From Agrobacterium larrymoorei (GTDB taxonomy: Bacteria > Pseudomonadota > Alphaproteobacteria > Rhizobiales > Rhizobiaceae): a stretch of DNA of 64,000 nt. Location of the stretch: assembly GCF_005145045.1 (NCBI RefSeq), contig NZ_CP039691.1:1004001-1068000 (forward strand), in the 5' to 3' direction. Every line of letters begins with the position of its first letter. The stretch's first letter is position 1. A model generated the notes under the pieces. That model made no database searches, was not told where the DNA came from, and saw nothing but the letters and a program-made list of their open reading frames with translations. The position numbers were made by a program, and so were the translations under genes. Shown in pieces: positions 54,852-64,000 of this stretch.

Positions 54852-55826
54852 TTATTCGGCAGCGACAGCAAGCGGCGCCTGCGCCGCCAGAAAACGTTCC
54901 GCTTCGAGTGCTGCCATGCAGCCCATGCCGGCGGCGGTAATGGCCTGACGGTAAGTATCGTCCGTCACGTCGCCAGCGGCAAAGATGCCTTCGACATCGG
55001 TTGCGGTGGAATCGGGAGCCGTCCACATGTAGCCATTCGGCTTCAGCTTCAGCTTGCCCTTGAACAGTTCCACGGCAGGCGCATGGCCGATCGCCACGAA
55101 AACGCCGTGGATCGGCATTTCGGTGACCTCGCCCGTGTTGACGTTGCGCAGCTTTGCGCCGGTGACGGAAGGCGGCATTGGCGGCTTGGCAGGTGTGCCG
55201 GTGATTTCCGCGACTTCGGTGTTCCAGAGAATTTTGACATTCTCCTTGGCGAAGATGCGTTCCTGAAGGATTTTCTCCGAGCGGAAGCTATCGCGGCGAT
55301 GCACGACGGTTACCGTCTTTGCGATATTGGCGAGGTAAAGCGCTTCTTCGACAGCCGAATTGCCGCCGCCGACTACGATCACATCCCGGTTGCGATAGAA
55401 GAAACCATCACAGGTGGCGCAGGCGGAAACGCCAAAGCCCTGAAAGTGCTGTTCGCTTTCAATGCCCAGCCACTTGGCCTTCGCGCCGGTGGAGATGATC
55501 AGCGTATCGGCAGTCCAGACCGCGCCGGAATCCGTTTTCACGGTGAAGGGGCGGCTGGTCGTTTCGACTTCGGTGACGAGATCGTTGACGATTTCAGCAC
55601 CCACATGCTGCGCCTGCTTGAGCATCTGATCCATCAGGAACGGGCCCTGAATGGGGTCTGCATAGCCGGGGTAGTTTTCCACGTCGGTCGTGATCATCAG
55701 CTGGCCACCCTGTTCCATGCCGGCGATCAATACCGGCTGCAGCATGGCGCGTGCAGCATAGATTGCGGCAGTGTAACCGGCGGGGCCGGAACCGATGATC
55801 AAAACCTTTGTATGGCGGGCGGACAT
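54852..55826 (-). CDS. trxB: Thioredoxin-disulfide reductase
   Basis: 324-residue NADPH-dependent flavoprotein that keeps thioredoxin reduced. FAD-binding IIGSGPAGYTAAIYAARA is near residue 10, the redox-active CATC motif (VSACATCDGFFY) near residue 140, the NADPH site VVGGGNSAVEEALYLA, and GIFAAGDVTDDTYRQA near the C-terminus. It is co-directional with the vtlR-like gene and divergent from lrp, as in other rhizobia. Confidence 0.97.
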   Translation of the reverse strand: MSARHTKVLIIGSGPAGYTAAIYAARAMLQPVLIAGMEQGGQLMITTDVENYPGYADPIQGPFLMDQMLKQAQHVGAEIVNDLVTEVETTSRPFTVKTDSGAVWTADTLIISTGAKAKWLGIESEQHFQGFGVSACATCDGFFYRNRDVIVVGGGNSAVEEALYLANIAKTVTVVHRRDSFRSEKILQERIFAKENVKILWNTEVAEITGTPAKPPMPPSVTGAKLRNVNTGEVTEMPIHGVFVAIGHAPAVELFKGKLKLKPNGYMWTAPDSTATDVEGIFAAGDVTDDTYRQAITAAGMGCMAALEAERFLAAQAPLAVAAE

Positions 55827-56053
55827 GGAACGTTCCTTTCAACAGGGTGCGGGCAGGCCGGAATCAATATGGCGCCAGAAAAACACCCCTTCTTGCGCGG
55901 TATTTAAGGGCGTCCAGTGTCGATATTCAAGGGCAGCCATGCATTACCAACAGCCCAGTTGCGGCTGAACACGTAATTTTGTGTCGTGGGCGTGAAGGAT
56001 TATTGCGAATCCCACCGCGAAGAGTAGAAGGAAGCATTCATGCTGATAAAGGA

Positions 56054-56530
56054 ATGCGCGCCGTGGCCAGCGTCGAACTCGATGCCATCGATCTGAAAAT
56101 CTTGCGGGAATTGCAGCGCGACGGGCGCATGACCAATGTCGATCTCGCAGACCGCGTCGGCATTTCCGCGCCGCCTTGCCTGCGCCGCGTGCGCAAGCTG
56201 GAAGAGGCGGGCATCATCGAAGGCTACCACGCGATGCTCAACGCACCGAAGCTCGGCTTCGACCTCGTGGCCTTCTGCATGGTAGGCCTCAAGCGCCAGT
56301 CGGAAGCCAACCTGAAAGCCTTCGCCGCCGCCACCGACCGCTGGCCGCTCGTGCGCCAGGCCTGGATGGTCTCCGGCGACAGCGACTTCCTCCTCCACTG
56401 CGTTGCCGAAAACCTCACCCAGTTCCAGGATTTCGTGATTGAAGTGCTGACCGCGGACGAGCATGTGGACACGGTGCGAACGATGCTGACCATCCGGCAG
56501 GTTAAGCGGGTGGGGCTGGTTGAGGTTTGA
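56054..56530 (+). CDS. Lrp/AsnC-family regulator
   Basis: 158-residue regulator: N-terminal helix-turn-helix (DLKILRELQRDGRMTNVDLA, then RVGISAPPCLRRVRKLEE), and C-terminal RAM domain (VMVGLK-like FCMVGLKRQSE; VSGDSDFLLHC, the GD motif in the amino-acid site). ATG 56054 follows AAAGGA; the open frame begins 246 bp earlier but inside the trxB leader. Divergent from trxB. Could be Lrp proper or a specific AsnC-type regulator. Confidence 0.9.
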   Translation: MRAVASVELDAIDLKILRELQRDGRMTNVDLADRVGISAPPCLRRVRKLEEAGIIEGYHAMLNAPKLGFDLVAFCMVGLKRQSEANLKAFAAATDRWPLVRQAWMVSGDSDFLLHCVAENLTQFQDFVIEVLTADEHVDTVRTMLTIRQVKRVGLVEV

Positions 56531-56533
56531 GCC

Positions 56534-57550
56534 TCAACCGTTCTTGTTCCAATCGATAGGTGTGATGAAGCCAAGCTCCTCAAGCTGCTTGGAGCCGGTG
56601 TACTTTATCGAGACATTCTCATCGTAAAGATCGATCCCACCCTTGTCGTTGATCTCGTCCATGAGCTTCACGTAATGTGCCGACCCGCCGAAATGCTGCT
56701 TCTCCTGAACCGCTTCAGAAATTTTCTCCTTGTAGTTCACGAAGAATTTGAAATGCAAAAGCGCACCCCAAGTCTTGGGAAAGTTGCGACCGTAAGGTAG
56801 AGGGCGGTGAGGACTGCTTCCGAAGTAACACGCATCATCCCAATAGATGACAGGATATTTCATCAGCTCATTTTGCTCGCCGAATTTGCGACCTCGGGGC
56901 CCGCCCGTGATGCTGACGCCGCGTTTTTCTAGAGCCATGGTATAGCTGTCAGCGTCTAGGTGATCTGAAAAGAGCCAGGGCGGATCGTTAGCCTTGAGCG
57001 TCTTTTGATCTGCTCCTCGATACATGTCCAGCATCGGTGCCGCCAAGCGCTTGTCACCAGCCCTCTCCATGGCCTTTACCAAATCAGAAATACTTTTCGT
57101 TTCACTGTCGGCAAATACAAGAAACTCATCGGAATCAACGTTCACATACCAACGATTTTTCCCGTAGATTTCAAAAAGCTGTTCTCGCCACTGTCTGCCA
57201 CGCCTCGCTTCAGAGTAGCGGATCGGTGAAGTCCACAGATCGACGTCCGCTTGTGTCAGCAATAACTCTTTCGTGCCATCCTTGGAGGCGTCATCAACGC
57301 AGATGAAGCGGGTTATGCCAAGTGCCCTGTAGTGCTGGAGAAAACTTGGAAGTATCTCAATGTCATTATGGCAAACGAACACCAGATCGATTTGCGGTGA
57401 GGAGAGTTCTGAACGTCGTGTCAGCGCCGACATCTCAACTTTTTTGCGCTGCCTTTTTTCACGTGCGGTGATGCGACGGGTTTCATACATAGTGCGAGCT
57501 TTGGCAAAAAGTCCTTTACTAAGAGGCGCAACTGGGGGGAACTTAGCCAT
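56534..57550 (-). CDS. Glycosyltransferase, GT2/GT92-like
   Basis: 338-residue protein. The start of the domain reads DLVFVCHNDIEILPSFLQHY, then FICVDDASKDGT (nucleotide-sugar site) and YVNVDSDEFLVF (DxD-like metal site); the later SGGG-like SSPHRPLPYG and KFFVNYKEK stretches fit GT92/GT2-like enzymes. Either ATG 57550 or TTG 57556 may be used. It directly follows rfbA and is likely part of the rhamnose-using polysaccharide cluster. Confidence 0.8.
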   Translation of the reverse strand: MAKFPPVAPLSKGLFAKARTMYETRRITAREKRQRKKVEMSALTRRSELSSPQIDLVFVCHNDIEILPSFLQHYRALGITRFICVDDASKDGTKELLLTQADVDLWTSPIRYSEARRGRQWREQLFEIYGKNRWYVNVDSDEFLVFADSETKSISDLVKAMERAGDKRLAAPMLDMYRGADQKTLKANDPPWLFSDHLDADSYTMALEKRGVSITGGPRGRKFGEQNELMKYPVIYWDDACYFGSSPHRPLPYGRNFPKTWGALLHFKFFVNYKEKISEAVQEKQHFGGSAHYVKLMDEINDKGGIDLYDENVSIKYTGSKQLEELGFITPIDWNKNG

Positions 57551-57552
57551 GT

Positions 57553-58425
57553 TCAATAAGAACTCTTTGCAATATTTAGAAGATAAGCTCCGTATTGGCT
57601 CTTTCCGTATTTGCTCGCGATCTCCTCAAATTGATCCGTCGAGATGAAGCCTTTTCGCCAGGCAATTTCCTCTGGGCAGCAGATTTTGATTCCCTGGCGC
57701 TTTTGAAGCGTGCCAACAAATTCACTTGCTTCGAGAAGGCTATCCGGTGTCCCGGTATCAAGCCATGCGAAGCCTCGCCCAAGTAGTTCGACGTTCAATT
57801 TTCCGCGCTCGAGATAAGCTTTGTTGACGTCCGTGATTTCAAGCTCACCTCGGGCTGAGGGTTTGAGATTTGCTGCGATATCCACCACGTTCTCGTCGTA
57901 AAAATAGAGACCTGTAACAGCCCAGTTTGACTTGGGAGACGTCGGCTTTTCTTCAATTGAAACGGCTCTTCTGCTTTCATCGAATTCCACGACGCCGTAT
58001 CTTTGAGGATCGCTTACGTGATAGGCGAAAACAGTAGCTCCATCAAAAGCTCCTGCCGCTCGTGTCAGTATTTCGGTCATTCCATGGCCATAAAAGATAT
58101 TATCGCCAAGTATTAAGCACGACGGACCGCCGGCGACAAAGTCTGCTCCAAGTATATAAGCTTGAGCCAAGCCATCTGGCGATGCCTGAATGGAATAGGA
58201 AATCGAAATGCCCCAATCAGAGCCATCGCCGAGCAAACGCTGGAAATTCCCTATGTCGGAGGGGGTCGAAATCAGGAGAATGTCCCGTATATCCGCCAAC
58301 ATCAAAGTCGACAGTGAATAATATATCATCGGCTTGTCATAGACCGGGATCAGTTGCTTGGAGGTAACGAGCGTCATGGGATGTAGACGTGTTCCATTTC
58401 CCCCGGCCAGAATAATGCCTTTCAC
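57553..58425 (-). CDS. rfbA: Glucose-1-phosphate thymidylyltransferase
   Basis: First enzyme of dTDP-L-rhamnose synthesis: glucose 1-phosphate plus dTTP to dTDP-glucose. 290 residues. GGNGTRLHP at the start is the nucleotidyltransferase signature, then [16 protein letters not shown] and GDNIFYGHG. The GTG at 58425 is chosen since AAGGAGA (58434-58440) lies 8 bases ahead; ATG 58446 is further from a ribosome site. It is 21 bp from rfbD. Confidence 0.95.
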   Translation of the reverse strand: MKGIILAGGNGTRLHPMTLVTSKQLIPVYDKPMIYYSLSTLMLADIRDILLISTPSDIGNFQRLLGDGSDWGISISYSIQASPDGLAQAYILGADFVAGGPSCLILGDNIFYGHGMTEILTRAAGAFDGATVFAYHVSDPQRYGVVEFDESRRAVSIEEKPTSPKSNWAVTGLYFYDENVVDIAANLKPSARGELEITDVNKAYLERGKLNVELLGRGFAWLDTGTPDSLLEASEFVGTLQKRQGIKICCPEEIAWRKGFISTDQFEEIASKYGKSQYGAYLLNIAKSSY

Positions 58426-58446
58426 GTCGCAGTTCTCCTTTTGCAT

Positions 58447-59334
58447 TTACTGAATAAGTTTTTTTACCGCTATTTGAACGGACGCTTTCCAGTCCGGCAA
58501 TCTTACCCCGTGGAAGGTGTCGATCTTTTGGCAATTCAAGCATGAATTAGGTGGCCGTCGAGCTGGCGTAGGAAACTCTGCTGTCGTGATGCGCCGAACT
58601 TTAGCGTAAGGACCGCCGATCTTCCTAGAAACTGAAAATATCTCTTCCGCAAAGGTTGCCCAGTCTGTGGCGCCTTGACCACATAAATGGAAGATACCGC
58701 GCATGTCTACGTTCGCTGAAGAGAGCATGTTCTTTGCAACAGACAGAACACCGTCCGCGAGATCAAGCGCCGATGTCGGGCTACCTCTCTGATCTGACAC
58801 CACGCTTATCTCATCACGGTTGGTGGCCAGATTGAGCATCGTCTTCAAAAAGTTTTTGCCATAAGTGCTATAAACCCATGAGGTACGTAAAATTGCGTGA
58901 TCTGCCCCAGATGAAATAAGTTTCCGTTCTCCCTCTCTTTTCGATCTGCCATAAACGTTGATTGGGTTGGTGATCTCCGATTCGGTGTATGCGCTTTTGC
59001 TAGTGCCGTCGAAGACATAGTCTGTCGAAAGATGGATGACCGGAACGCCAATCTTTCGCGCTGTTTCTCCTATCAGGCCGATTGCTTGCGAATTTACCGC
59101 ATAAGCCAAGGGCTGTTGGGATTCAGCTTGATCAACTGCGGTATATGCAGCAGCCGAGATGATTAAATCTGGCCGAGCCGCCAACAAGCTTTTTTCGATA
59201 GTATCGACTACCGATAAATCCAGTTGGGGACGTCCCAAGGCGACAACCTCAATATCGTTTCGCTCGCGAGAGAGCTCGACTAGTGCCGTTACTACTTGGC
59301 CAGTGTAACCGGTTGTGACATAACGAACTGCCAT
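58447..59334 (-). CDS. rfbD: dTDP-4-dehydrorhamnose reductase
   Basis: Final step of dTDP-L-rhamnose synthesis. 295 residues. N-terminal nucleotide site is a variant (RYVTTGYTGQVVTALV instead of GxxGQLG). Signatures: DLIISAAAYTAVDQAE, VIHLSTDYVFDG, NVYGRSKREGE with the YxxxK pair. The gene is AT-rich relative to the window average. It overlaps none but is 3 bp from rfbB. Confidence 0.94.
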   Translation of the reverse strand: MAVRYVTTGYTGQVVTALVELSRERNDIEVVALGRPQLDLSVVDTIEKSLLAARPDLIISAAAYTAVDQAESQQPLAYAVNSQAIGLIGETARKIGVPVIHLSTDYVFDGTSKSAYTESEITNPINVYGRSKREGERKLISSGADHAILRTSWVYSTYGKNFLKTMLNLATNRDEISVVSDQRGSPTSALDLADGVLSVAKNMLSSANVDMRGIFHLCGQGATDWATFAEEIFSVSRKIGGPYAKVRRITTAEFPTPARRPPNSCLNCQKIDTFHGVRLPDWKASVQIAVKKLIQ

Positions 59335-59337
59335 AAT

Positions 59338-60396
59338 TTATTTCACGGTACTCGAAATAATGCCTAGCCTCTGCCCTTGATAGGTTTTTCGTAAAGGCAT
59401 CCACCACCAGGCATTTTGAAGATACCACGTCACAGTCTTTTCGATACCTGTCTCAAAATTTTCGTTAGGCTTCCATCCTAATTCGCGTTCCAGTTTGCTC
59501 GCATCGATAGCGTAACGCGCATCGTGTCCCGGTCTGTCTGTCACATAAGTAATCAGGCTCTCGTGGCGAAAGTCGCCCTCAATCTGTTTATTTATAAGCG
59601 CACAAATTTGTTGAACCACGTCGATATTCGCCAGCTCATTGTGGCCGCCGACGTTGTAAGTCTCTCCAATGCGGCCATTTTCAATGATGGTATCCAGTGC
59701 CCGCACGTGATCATCGACATATAGCCAGTCACGCACATTAGCGCCTTGGCCGTACACCGTTATCGGCTTTCGTTCTAACGCATTGAGAATTGTAAGCGGT
59801 ATTAACTTCTCGGGAAAATGATAAGGACCGTAGTTGTTGGAACAGTTAGATACGATAACCGGCAAGCCATATGTTGTAGCCCATGCTTTGGCGAGATGGT
59901 CGGAAGCTGCTTTAGACGCTGAATAAGGGGATGATGGTTGGTATGGCGTCGTCTCGCTAAACAAGCCTATTGAGCCCAATGAGCCATAAACTTCATCAGT
60001 TGAAACATGGAGAAAGCGAAAGTCTTTTTGTTTCTGCTGATCCAGAGTCGTCCAAAAATCTCTTGCTGCCTCCAAGAGCGTGAAGGACCCCATGATGTTT
60101 GTCTGGATGAAATCAATTGCGCTGTTTATCGATCTGTCGACATGACTTTCAGCCGCAAGATGCATGATTCTGTCGGGTTTGAAAGTTTCTATCGCAACTT
60201 TGATAGCTTCACGATTGCAGATATCAGCCTGTAAAAAGCGGTAGCGCGGATTGTCGCGGACATCGTTTAGCGAAGAAATGTTACCCGCATAGGTAAGCTT
60301 ATCGACAACAAGAACATCATAGCCCTTTTGCGATACGAGATATCTGACCAGTGCCGAACCTATAAATCCAGCTCCACCAGTTACCAATACTCGCAT
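59338..60396 (-). CDS. rfbB: dTDP-glucose 4,6-dehydratase
   Basis: Second step: dTDP-glucose to dTDP-4-keto-6-deoxyglucose. 352 residues from ATG 60396, with AGGAG 8 bases ahead. [18 protein letters not shown] is the NAD site, [10 protein letters not shown] and [10 protein letters not shown] carry the catalytic residues (YxxxK), and [12 protein letters not shown] is conserved. It overlaps no gene; the rfbC stop is 13 bp upstream. Confidence 0.96.
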   Translation of the reverse strand: MRVLVTGGAGFIGSALVRYLVSQKGYDVLVVDKLTYAGNISSLNDVRDNPRYRFLQADICNREAIKVAIETFKPDRIMHLAAESHVDRSINSAIDFIQTNIMGSFTLLEAARDFWTTLDQQKQKDFRFLHVSTDEVYGSLGSIGLFSETTPYQPSSPYSASKAASDHLAKAWATTYGLPVIVSNCSNNYGPYHFPEKLIPLTILNALERKPITVYGQGANVRDWLYVDDHVRALDTIIENGRIGETYNVGGHNELANIDVVQQICALINKQIEGDFRHESLITYVTDRPGHDARYAIDASKLERELGWKPNENFETGIEKTVTWYLQNAWWWMPLRKTYQGQRLGIISSTVK

Positions 60397-60409
60397 GTGT
60401 GTCTCCTGA

Positions 60410-60985
60410 TCATTCTGCAAATTGGAAAAACGCCTCTAGTTCGCGAAGGCGAGGCTGGGCCACGTCCTTCTCTGAGAGGACTACATCCTCGACGGAAATA
60501 GGCCAGTCAATTCCGAGTTCAGGGTCATTCCAAAGTAGCCCCTTATCATGCTCGCGACTGTAATAGTTGGTGACCTTGTAAGACAAAACGCAGTTTTCAG
60601 CCAATGTACAGAATCCATGCGCAAATCCAGGCGGTATCCATAGTTGGTGCTCGTTCGTTTCCGATAGTTCTACTCGAACGTGACGACCGTAGCTTGGAGA
60701 GCCTGTTCGGATGTCAACGGCGATATCGGTGACGGCACCCCTTATGCAACTCACAAGCTTGCCTTGTGCGTGAGGTTGTGACTGGAAGTGTAGTCCACGA
60801 ACCGTTCCAGCGCTGGCTGAGAGAGATTCATTTTCTTGAACAAAATCGAACGAGCCAACATACTGCCTGAAGAGATCAAGGCGAAACTTCTCGCTGAAAT
60901 AGCCCCGATTATCGCCCAATTTCCGGGTGGTAATCAGCACCGGTCCGGGAATTTCCAGTTTCGAAAAAAGCAAACCCTTGTCCAA
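60410..60985 (-). CDS. rfbC: dTDP-4-dehydrorhamnose 3,5-epimerase
   Basis: Third step of dTDP-L-rhamnose synthesis. 191 residues; conserved [17 protein letters not shown] (catalytic His), [15 protein letters not shown], and [12 protein letters not shown]. The only in-frame start that gives a full N-terminus is a TTG at 60985, with weak or no ribosome site; the stop of the upstream glycosyltransferase is 24 bp away. It may rely on translational coupling. Confidence 0.93.
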   Translation of the reverse strand: MDKGLLFSKLEIPGPVLITTRKLGDNRGYFSEKFRLDLFRQYVGSFDFVQENESLSASAGTVRGLHFQSQPHAQGKLVSCIRGAVTDIAVDIRTGSPSYGRHVRVELSETNEHQLWIPPGFAHGFCTLAENCVLSYKVTNYYSREHDKGLLWNDPELGIDWPISVEDVVLSEKDVAQPRLRELEAFFQFAE

Positions 60986-61009
60986 TCGTGTGGTTGAAAG
61001 CGAAGCACG

Positions 61010-62080
61010 TCACAAATCTTGCAGAAGTTGCTGCCATCGGCGTGAAACCGCAGCCTGAGTATAATGTTGCTCAACCAACCTCATGCCTTCGTCGACGCAT
61101 CTCTGCCTCTTTTGAGGAGAAGCCATAAGTTTGCGCAAGCCATCTTCCCAATCGTCTAAAGTTATACAGCTACGAAAAGGCTCGTAGCTATCGATAGCTG
61201 AGGCGCATACTGCCAATCCATTCGCCAGAGAAGTCGTCACCCTGTTCGCACTCTTTGATAGATTGTAGTTGTTTTGCCGTACAGGGATCAACGCAATATC
61301 GTGCATTTGGAGGGCATGATCCACTGTGCCAAGATTCCATTCGAGATATTGAGTTGTAAATCGATGTTTCTCGAATATCTGTAAGTATCTTTCTTTGTTG
61401 TTACTTATTATGGTTAGGCTGATTGGCTTTTCCGCATGGTGCTGTTCGAATATATTTGCGAAGTGCTCAAGGTCGAACATCCCGTTCTGAGCTTTTGTCG
61501 TGCCGTGGTGGCCGAACCAAACGAGCCGCCTTCCCAACTCAACACCGGATGCTTGTATATTTGCCCGCAGCCCCTCAAGTTCCGAGATAGGTTTCCGCCG
61601 GAAGACATGATCCAATTTACCATACGGAATCGACTGTTCCACGGCATCAAGAACCACCTCGACGCGCATTTGGGGGTGGAGATGGTGCGCGATAGCATTT
61701 GCTAAAAAATTCGAGGGTGTTACTACGAGGTCAAACATGTTCAACGCCGCAACAGTCTTCCTATAGTTAACGTTACGCTCGTCGGTGCTGTTGAAAAAAA
61801 TATTATCACATATGTCTAATATCAGTTTGGTGTTGTGTTCCTGCTTGAGTTTGATCGCCCACTCAAGTGAGGAAAGCTTGGTCCGTTTGGATAAGACCAA
61901 TATTTTAGGAGGCCTGTTAAGAAAAAAAGAATTGAAGCGCCTATGAAGCAGGCTCTGGTAATATGCCGTTGATATTCCTATTTTTTGAAGCCCTCGCATA
62001 ACATTTTGACAGCGTATCCGGTGACTTGCTACCGACGTCTTTTTTGTGTGAGGCCAAAAATGAACCTTCGAAGATGTCAT
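61010..62080 (-). CDS. Glycosyltransferase family 1/4-like protein
   Basis: 356-residue GT-B-type protein. The C-terminal Rossmann half shows RLVWFGHHGTTKA and the donor-site-like LSKSANRVTTSLANGLAVCAS, and the end fits glycosyltransferase 4 family layout. The N-terminal half lacks a clear signature. It is the AT-richest gene of the window and is first in the minus-strand cluster leading to rfbC. The likely role is adding a sugar to a surface polysaccharide, not proven. Confidence 0.8.
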   Translation of the reverse strand: MTSSKVHFWPHTKKTSVASHRIRCQNVMRGLQKIGISTAYYQSLLHRRFNSFFLNRPPKILVLSKRTKLSSLEWAIKLKQEHNTKLILDICDNIFFNSTDERNVNYRKTVAALNMFDLVVTPSNFLANAIAHHLHPQMRVEVVLDAVEQSIPYGKLDHVFRRKPISELEGLRANIQASGVELGRRLVWFGHHGTTKAQNGMFDLEHFANIFEQHHAEKPISLTIISNNKERYLQIFEKHRFTTQYLEWNLGTVDHALQMHDIALIPVRQNNYNLSKSANRVTTSLANGLAVCASAIDSYEPFRSCITLDDWEDGLRKLMASPQKRQRCVDEGMRLVEQHYTQAAVSRRWQQLLQDL

Positions 62081-62349
62081 GATCTCTCTCTCTGCGGACG
62101 TCGGTTGGTAAAGTATTTAATGCGCTCGATAAGATCGTACGCACGCTACCCCCGTTTGTCGGTTGCGAAAGTAAAGTGAGGGGCGGCTTTAACCTGCTGG
62201 GGTGCGTTATAGAGCCGTCCCTCAACAAATCAATATACGACGATTCAAAACGCGAAAACCCAGAGAAAACCCTTTACACGACCTTTACTTTTATGTTTGA
62301 GCGCTCGAAAGCTTTTTCTTTTGGCACCATGTTTCATGGAAAACTCAAA

Positions 62350-63168
62350 ATGACACTAGGCGTCTCCGCCTTTATCATCTGCCTTAATGAAGAGGCCTAT
62401 CTCGGTCATTGCATCGAAAGTCTGGAGGGCTGTGCGGAGATCGTGATCGTCGACTCCGGGTCCACCGATGGTACCGCGGCGCTTGTGCAGTCTTACGCGG
62501 ACAAGGGGTGGCCGATCCGTTTTATGTTCGAGCCCTGGCGGGGATATGCGGGGCAGAAGCAGTTTGCGCTGGAGCAGTGCAGCCAGGAATGGTGCCTGAA
62601 TATCGATGCGGATGAGCGGCTGGATGATGCTTTGCGGCAGGCCTTACCGGAGTTGCTGGCGGCACCGGCGAATATCGTTGGCTGGAAGGTCGCGCGGCGG
62701 CCTTATCTCATCGGTTTTGGTTATACGCCGGAAAATGTGCGCGAGCGGAAGAACCTGAGGTTGATCCGACGCGGGCAGGGTGGGTATGATCTGGCGCAGA
62801 AGGTGCATGAGGGCATCGTGCCGAAAGGTGAGGTGGCATCTTCGCAAAAGGGCAGCCTGTTGCATTACCGGCCTCTCATCATCGATGAGCAAATTCTCAA
62901 GGAAAACAAGTACTCCACCCTTAAGGCAGATCAGCAATTTGAAGAGGGAGAGGAGGCTAAGGTCTCAAAGTTACTAGTCTCTCCCTGGCTTTATTTCCTG
63001 CGGCTTTATTTCAGGAACGGGTTGTGGCGTTGCGGCGTGCCGGGCTTTATCGAGGCGGCAACCGGCGGTGTTTACGCATTTCTCACCCAGGCAAAAATTC
63101 ACCAGCGCCATGCGCTGAAGCGACGTCCCAATGTCGATGACATGGAACGCGGGGATTTCCATAGATGA
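62350..63168 (+). CDS. Glycosyltransferase family 2, WaaE/KdtX-like
   Basis: 272-residue GT-A enzyme. VSAFIICLNEEAYLGHCIESL begins the domain (cut here to AFIICLNEEAYLGHCIESL), IVIVDSGSTDGT is the nucleotide site, and LNIDADERLDD the metal-binding DxD. It resembles WaaE/KdtX type beta-1,4-glucosyltransferases of lipopolysaccharide core. ATG 62350 is preferred over the longer frame from 62176. It is divergent from the previous gene, and its stop overlaps the next gene by four bases (ATGA). Confidence 0.9.
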   Translation: MTLGVSAFIICLNEEAYLGHCIESLEGCAEIVIVDSGSTDGTAALVQSYADKGWPIRFMFEPWRGYAGQKQFALEQCSQEWCLNIDADERLDDALRQALPELLAAPANIVGWKVARRPYLIGFGYTPENVRERKNLRLIRRGQGGYDLAQKVHEGIVPKGEVASSQKGSLLHYRPLIIDEQILKENKYSTLKADQQFEEGEEAKVSKLLVSPWLYFLRLYFRNGLWRCGVPGFIEAATGGVYAFLTQAKIHQRHALKRRPNVDDMERGDFHR

Positions 63169-64000
63169 AAATTCTGCACATACATTTCGGTAAAGAAGGC
63201 GGCGCCGAGCGTTTCTTTGTCAATCTCACAAATTCGCTCGCAGAGCGGGGCATCGAACAACGCGCCCTTATAAGACCGGATCGGAGTTGGCGAGCCTCGA
63301 TCGATGAGAGCGTCACCATCTATGAAGGGGTCTTTCGACGCATTTCTCTGTCGCGCTTCGTCCTTTCATGGCGGCTGAAGCGCATTCTCAAACAATTCAG
63401 ACCCGATGTGATCGTGACATGGCAGCTGCGAGCCAGTCGATTCATGCCAGGATATAAATCTGCCTTGCGTGTATCGCGGCTGGGCGATTATCCAGAGCAT
63501 CTGGGCTATTATAAAAACTCGGAAATGCTCGTGTGCATAACGCCAGATATGGCTGATCGCGTGCGTGAACTGGGCTGGAACAAGCCCGTCAGCGTTATTC
63601 CAAATTTCACCAATGCTGCGCCTGTTTCACCGATTTCCCGAGCGGAACTACAGACGCCAGACGACGCATTTGTCGTTGTCGGCATGGGCCGGTTTGTGAA
63701 GCGTAAGGGGTTCGCACATCTCATTAAGGCAGTTAAGAATATTGATGGAGCGTATCTTTGGCTGCTTGGTGACGGTCCGGAAAAGGACGCGTTGATATCG
63801 CTCGCCAACGAGCTTGGAATTGCGGACAGGGTGAAATTTCCGGGCTGGAAAACGAATGCCTATGCGTATCTCGCAGCAGGCGATGTCTTTGCAATCACTT
63901 CCCTGCACGAGCCGCTAGGAAACGTGTGCTTCGAAGGCTGGGGTGCCAATAAACCAACTGTGGCATTCCGAGCGGAAGGGCCATCGTTCGCAATGACGGA
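63165..64000 (+). CDS. Glycosyltransferase family 4, 3' end outside window
   Basis: Open to the window edge; 278 residues visible from ATG 63165, overlapping the previous gene by four bases. The N-terminus (KILHIHFGKEGGAERFFVNL) is a GT-B donor/acceptor start, and the later VVGMGRFVKRKGFAHLI, WLLGDGPEKDALISLA and VKFPGWKTNAYAYLAAGDVF match GT4 family C-terminal motifs, with the E(x7)E region at SLHEPLGNVCFEGW. Probably works with the upstream WaaE-like enzyme on the same glycan. Confidence 0.92.
   Translation, partial: MKILHIHFGKEGGAERFFVNLTNSLAERGIEQRALIRPDRSWRASIDESVTIYEGVFRRISLSRFVLSWRLKRILKQFRPDVIVTWQLRASRFMPGYKSALRVSRLGDYPEHLGYYKNSEMLVCITPDMADRVRELGWNKPVSVIPNFTNAAPVSPISRAELQTPDDAFVVVGMGRFVKRKGFAHLIKAVKNIDGAYLWLLGDGPEKDALISLANELGIADRVKFPGWKTNAYAYLAAGDVFAITSLHEPLGNVCFEGWGANKPTVAFRAEGPSFAMT

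Overview
The window looks like a piece of the main chromosome of a Rhizobiaceae alphaproteobacterium, most likely Agrobacterium or a close Rhizobium. The grounds are a high-GC background, proteins typical of the group (ExoD-like protein, PetABC, rhizobial Pth with a C-terminal tail, MHYT-GGDEF-EAL protein), rhizobial intergenic palindromes, and the trxB / VtlR(LsrB)-type regulator / tandem AbcR sRNA neighbourhood. No database search was possible; all family names come from reading the proteins.

Layout. 1-3.4 kb: 3' part of a chemoreceptor gene, then an ABC exporter. 3.5-3.8 kb: first copy of a dispersed mosaic repeat. 3.9-9.5 kb: EEP phosphodiesterase, the cytochrome bc1 operon petABC, apt and an unidentified transferase-like protein. 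9.5-12.3 kb: two MaoC proteins, then a divergent TetR/SDR pair with a palindromic intergenic region. 12.4-19.8 kb (minus strand): ychF, an ExoD-like protein, a frameshifted YcxB-like gene, pth, a periplasmic solute-binding protein next to a HAMP-PAS-GGDEF-EAL protein, and rplY. 20.2-27.6 kb (plus): MHYT-GGDEF-EAL, GAF-Fis regulator with an aldehyde dehydrogenase, and a GT39/PAP2 envelope-lipid pair. 27.7-33.8 kb (minus): prs, a lipoprotein, and an lgt-midA-pgeF-M24 cluster. 34-36.6 kb (plus): ubiK, ybjN, proC, csaA-like. 37-40.5 kb (minus): MarR / response regulator / histidine kinase operon resembling Rhodobacter petP-petR, and an SH3/DUF1236 protein. 40.8-49.8 kb: glyoxalase-II-like hydrolase, a structured-RNA candidate ahead of a small membrane protein, a 41-bp perfect inverted repeat, a cold-shock gene, DMT transporter, EAL protein, aspartate aminotransferase, GNAT and a Ca2+/H+ antiporter. 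49.8-56.5 kb: LysR/epimerase pair, ArsR/old-yellow-enzyme pair, tandem AbcR-type sRNAs, vtlR-like gene, trxB, lrp. 56.5-64 kb: surface-polysaccharide island with the four dTDP-L-rhamnose genes and four glycosyltransferases; the middle of this stretch is visibly AT-richer than the rest.

Recurring themes are c-di-GMP signalling (three GGDEF and/or EAL proteins), envelope lipid and glycan modification, thiol/redox control (trxB, OYE, ArsR, VtlR/AbcR) and mosaic intergenic repeats. The most informative non-coding features are the two tandem AbcR-like sRNAs (53.4-53.7 kb) and an unassigned structured leader with a possible pseudoknot (42.14-42.25 kb).
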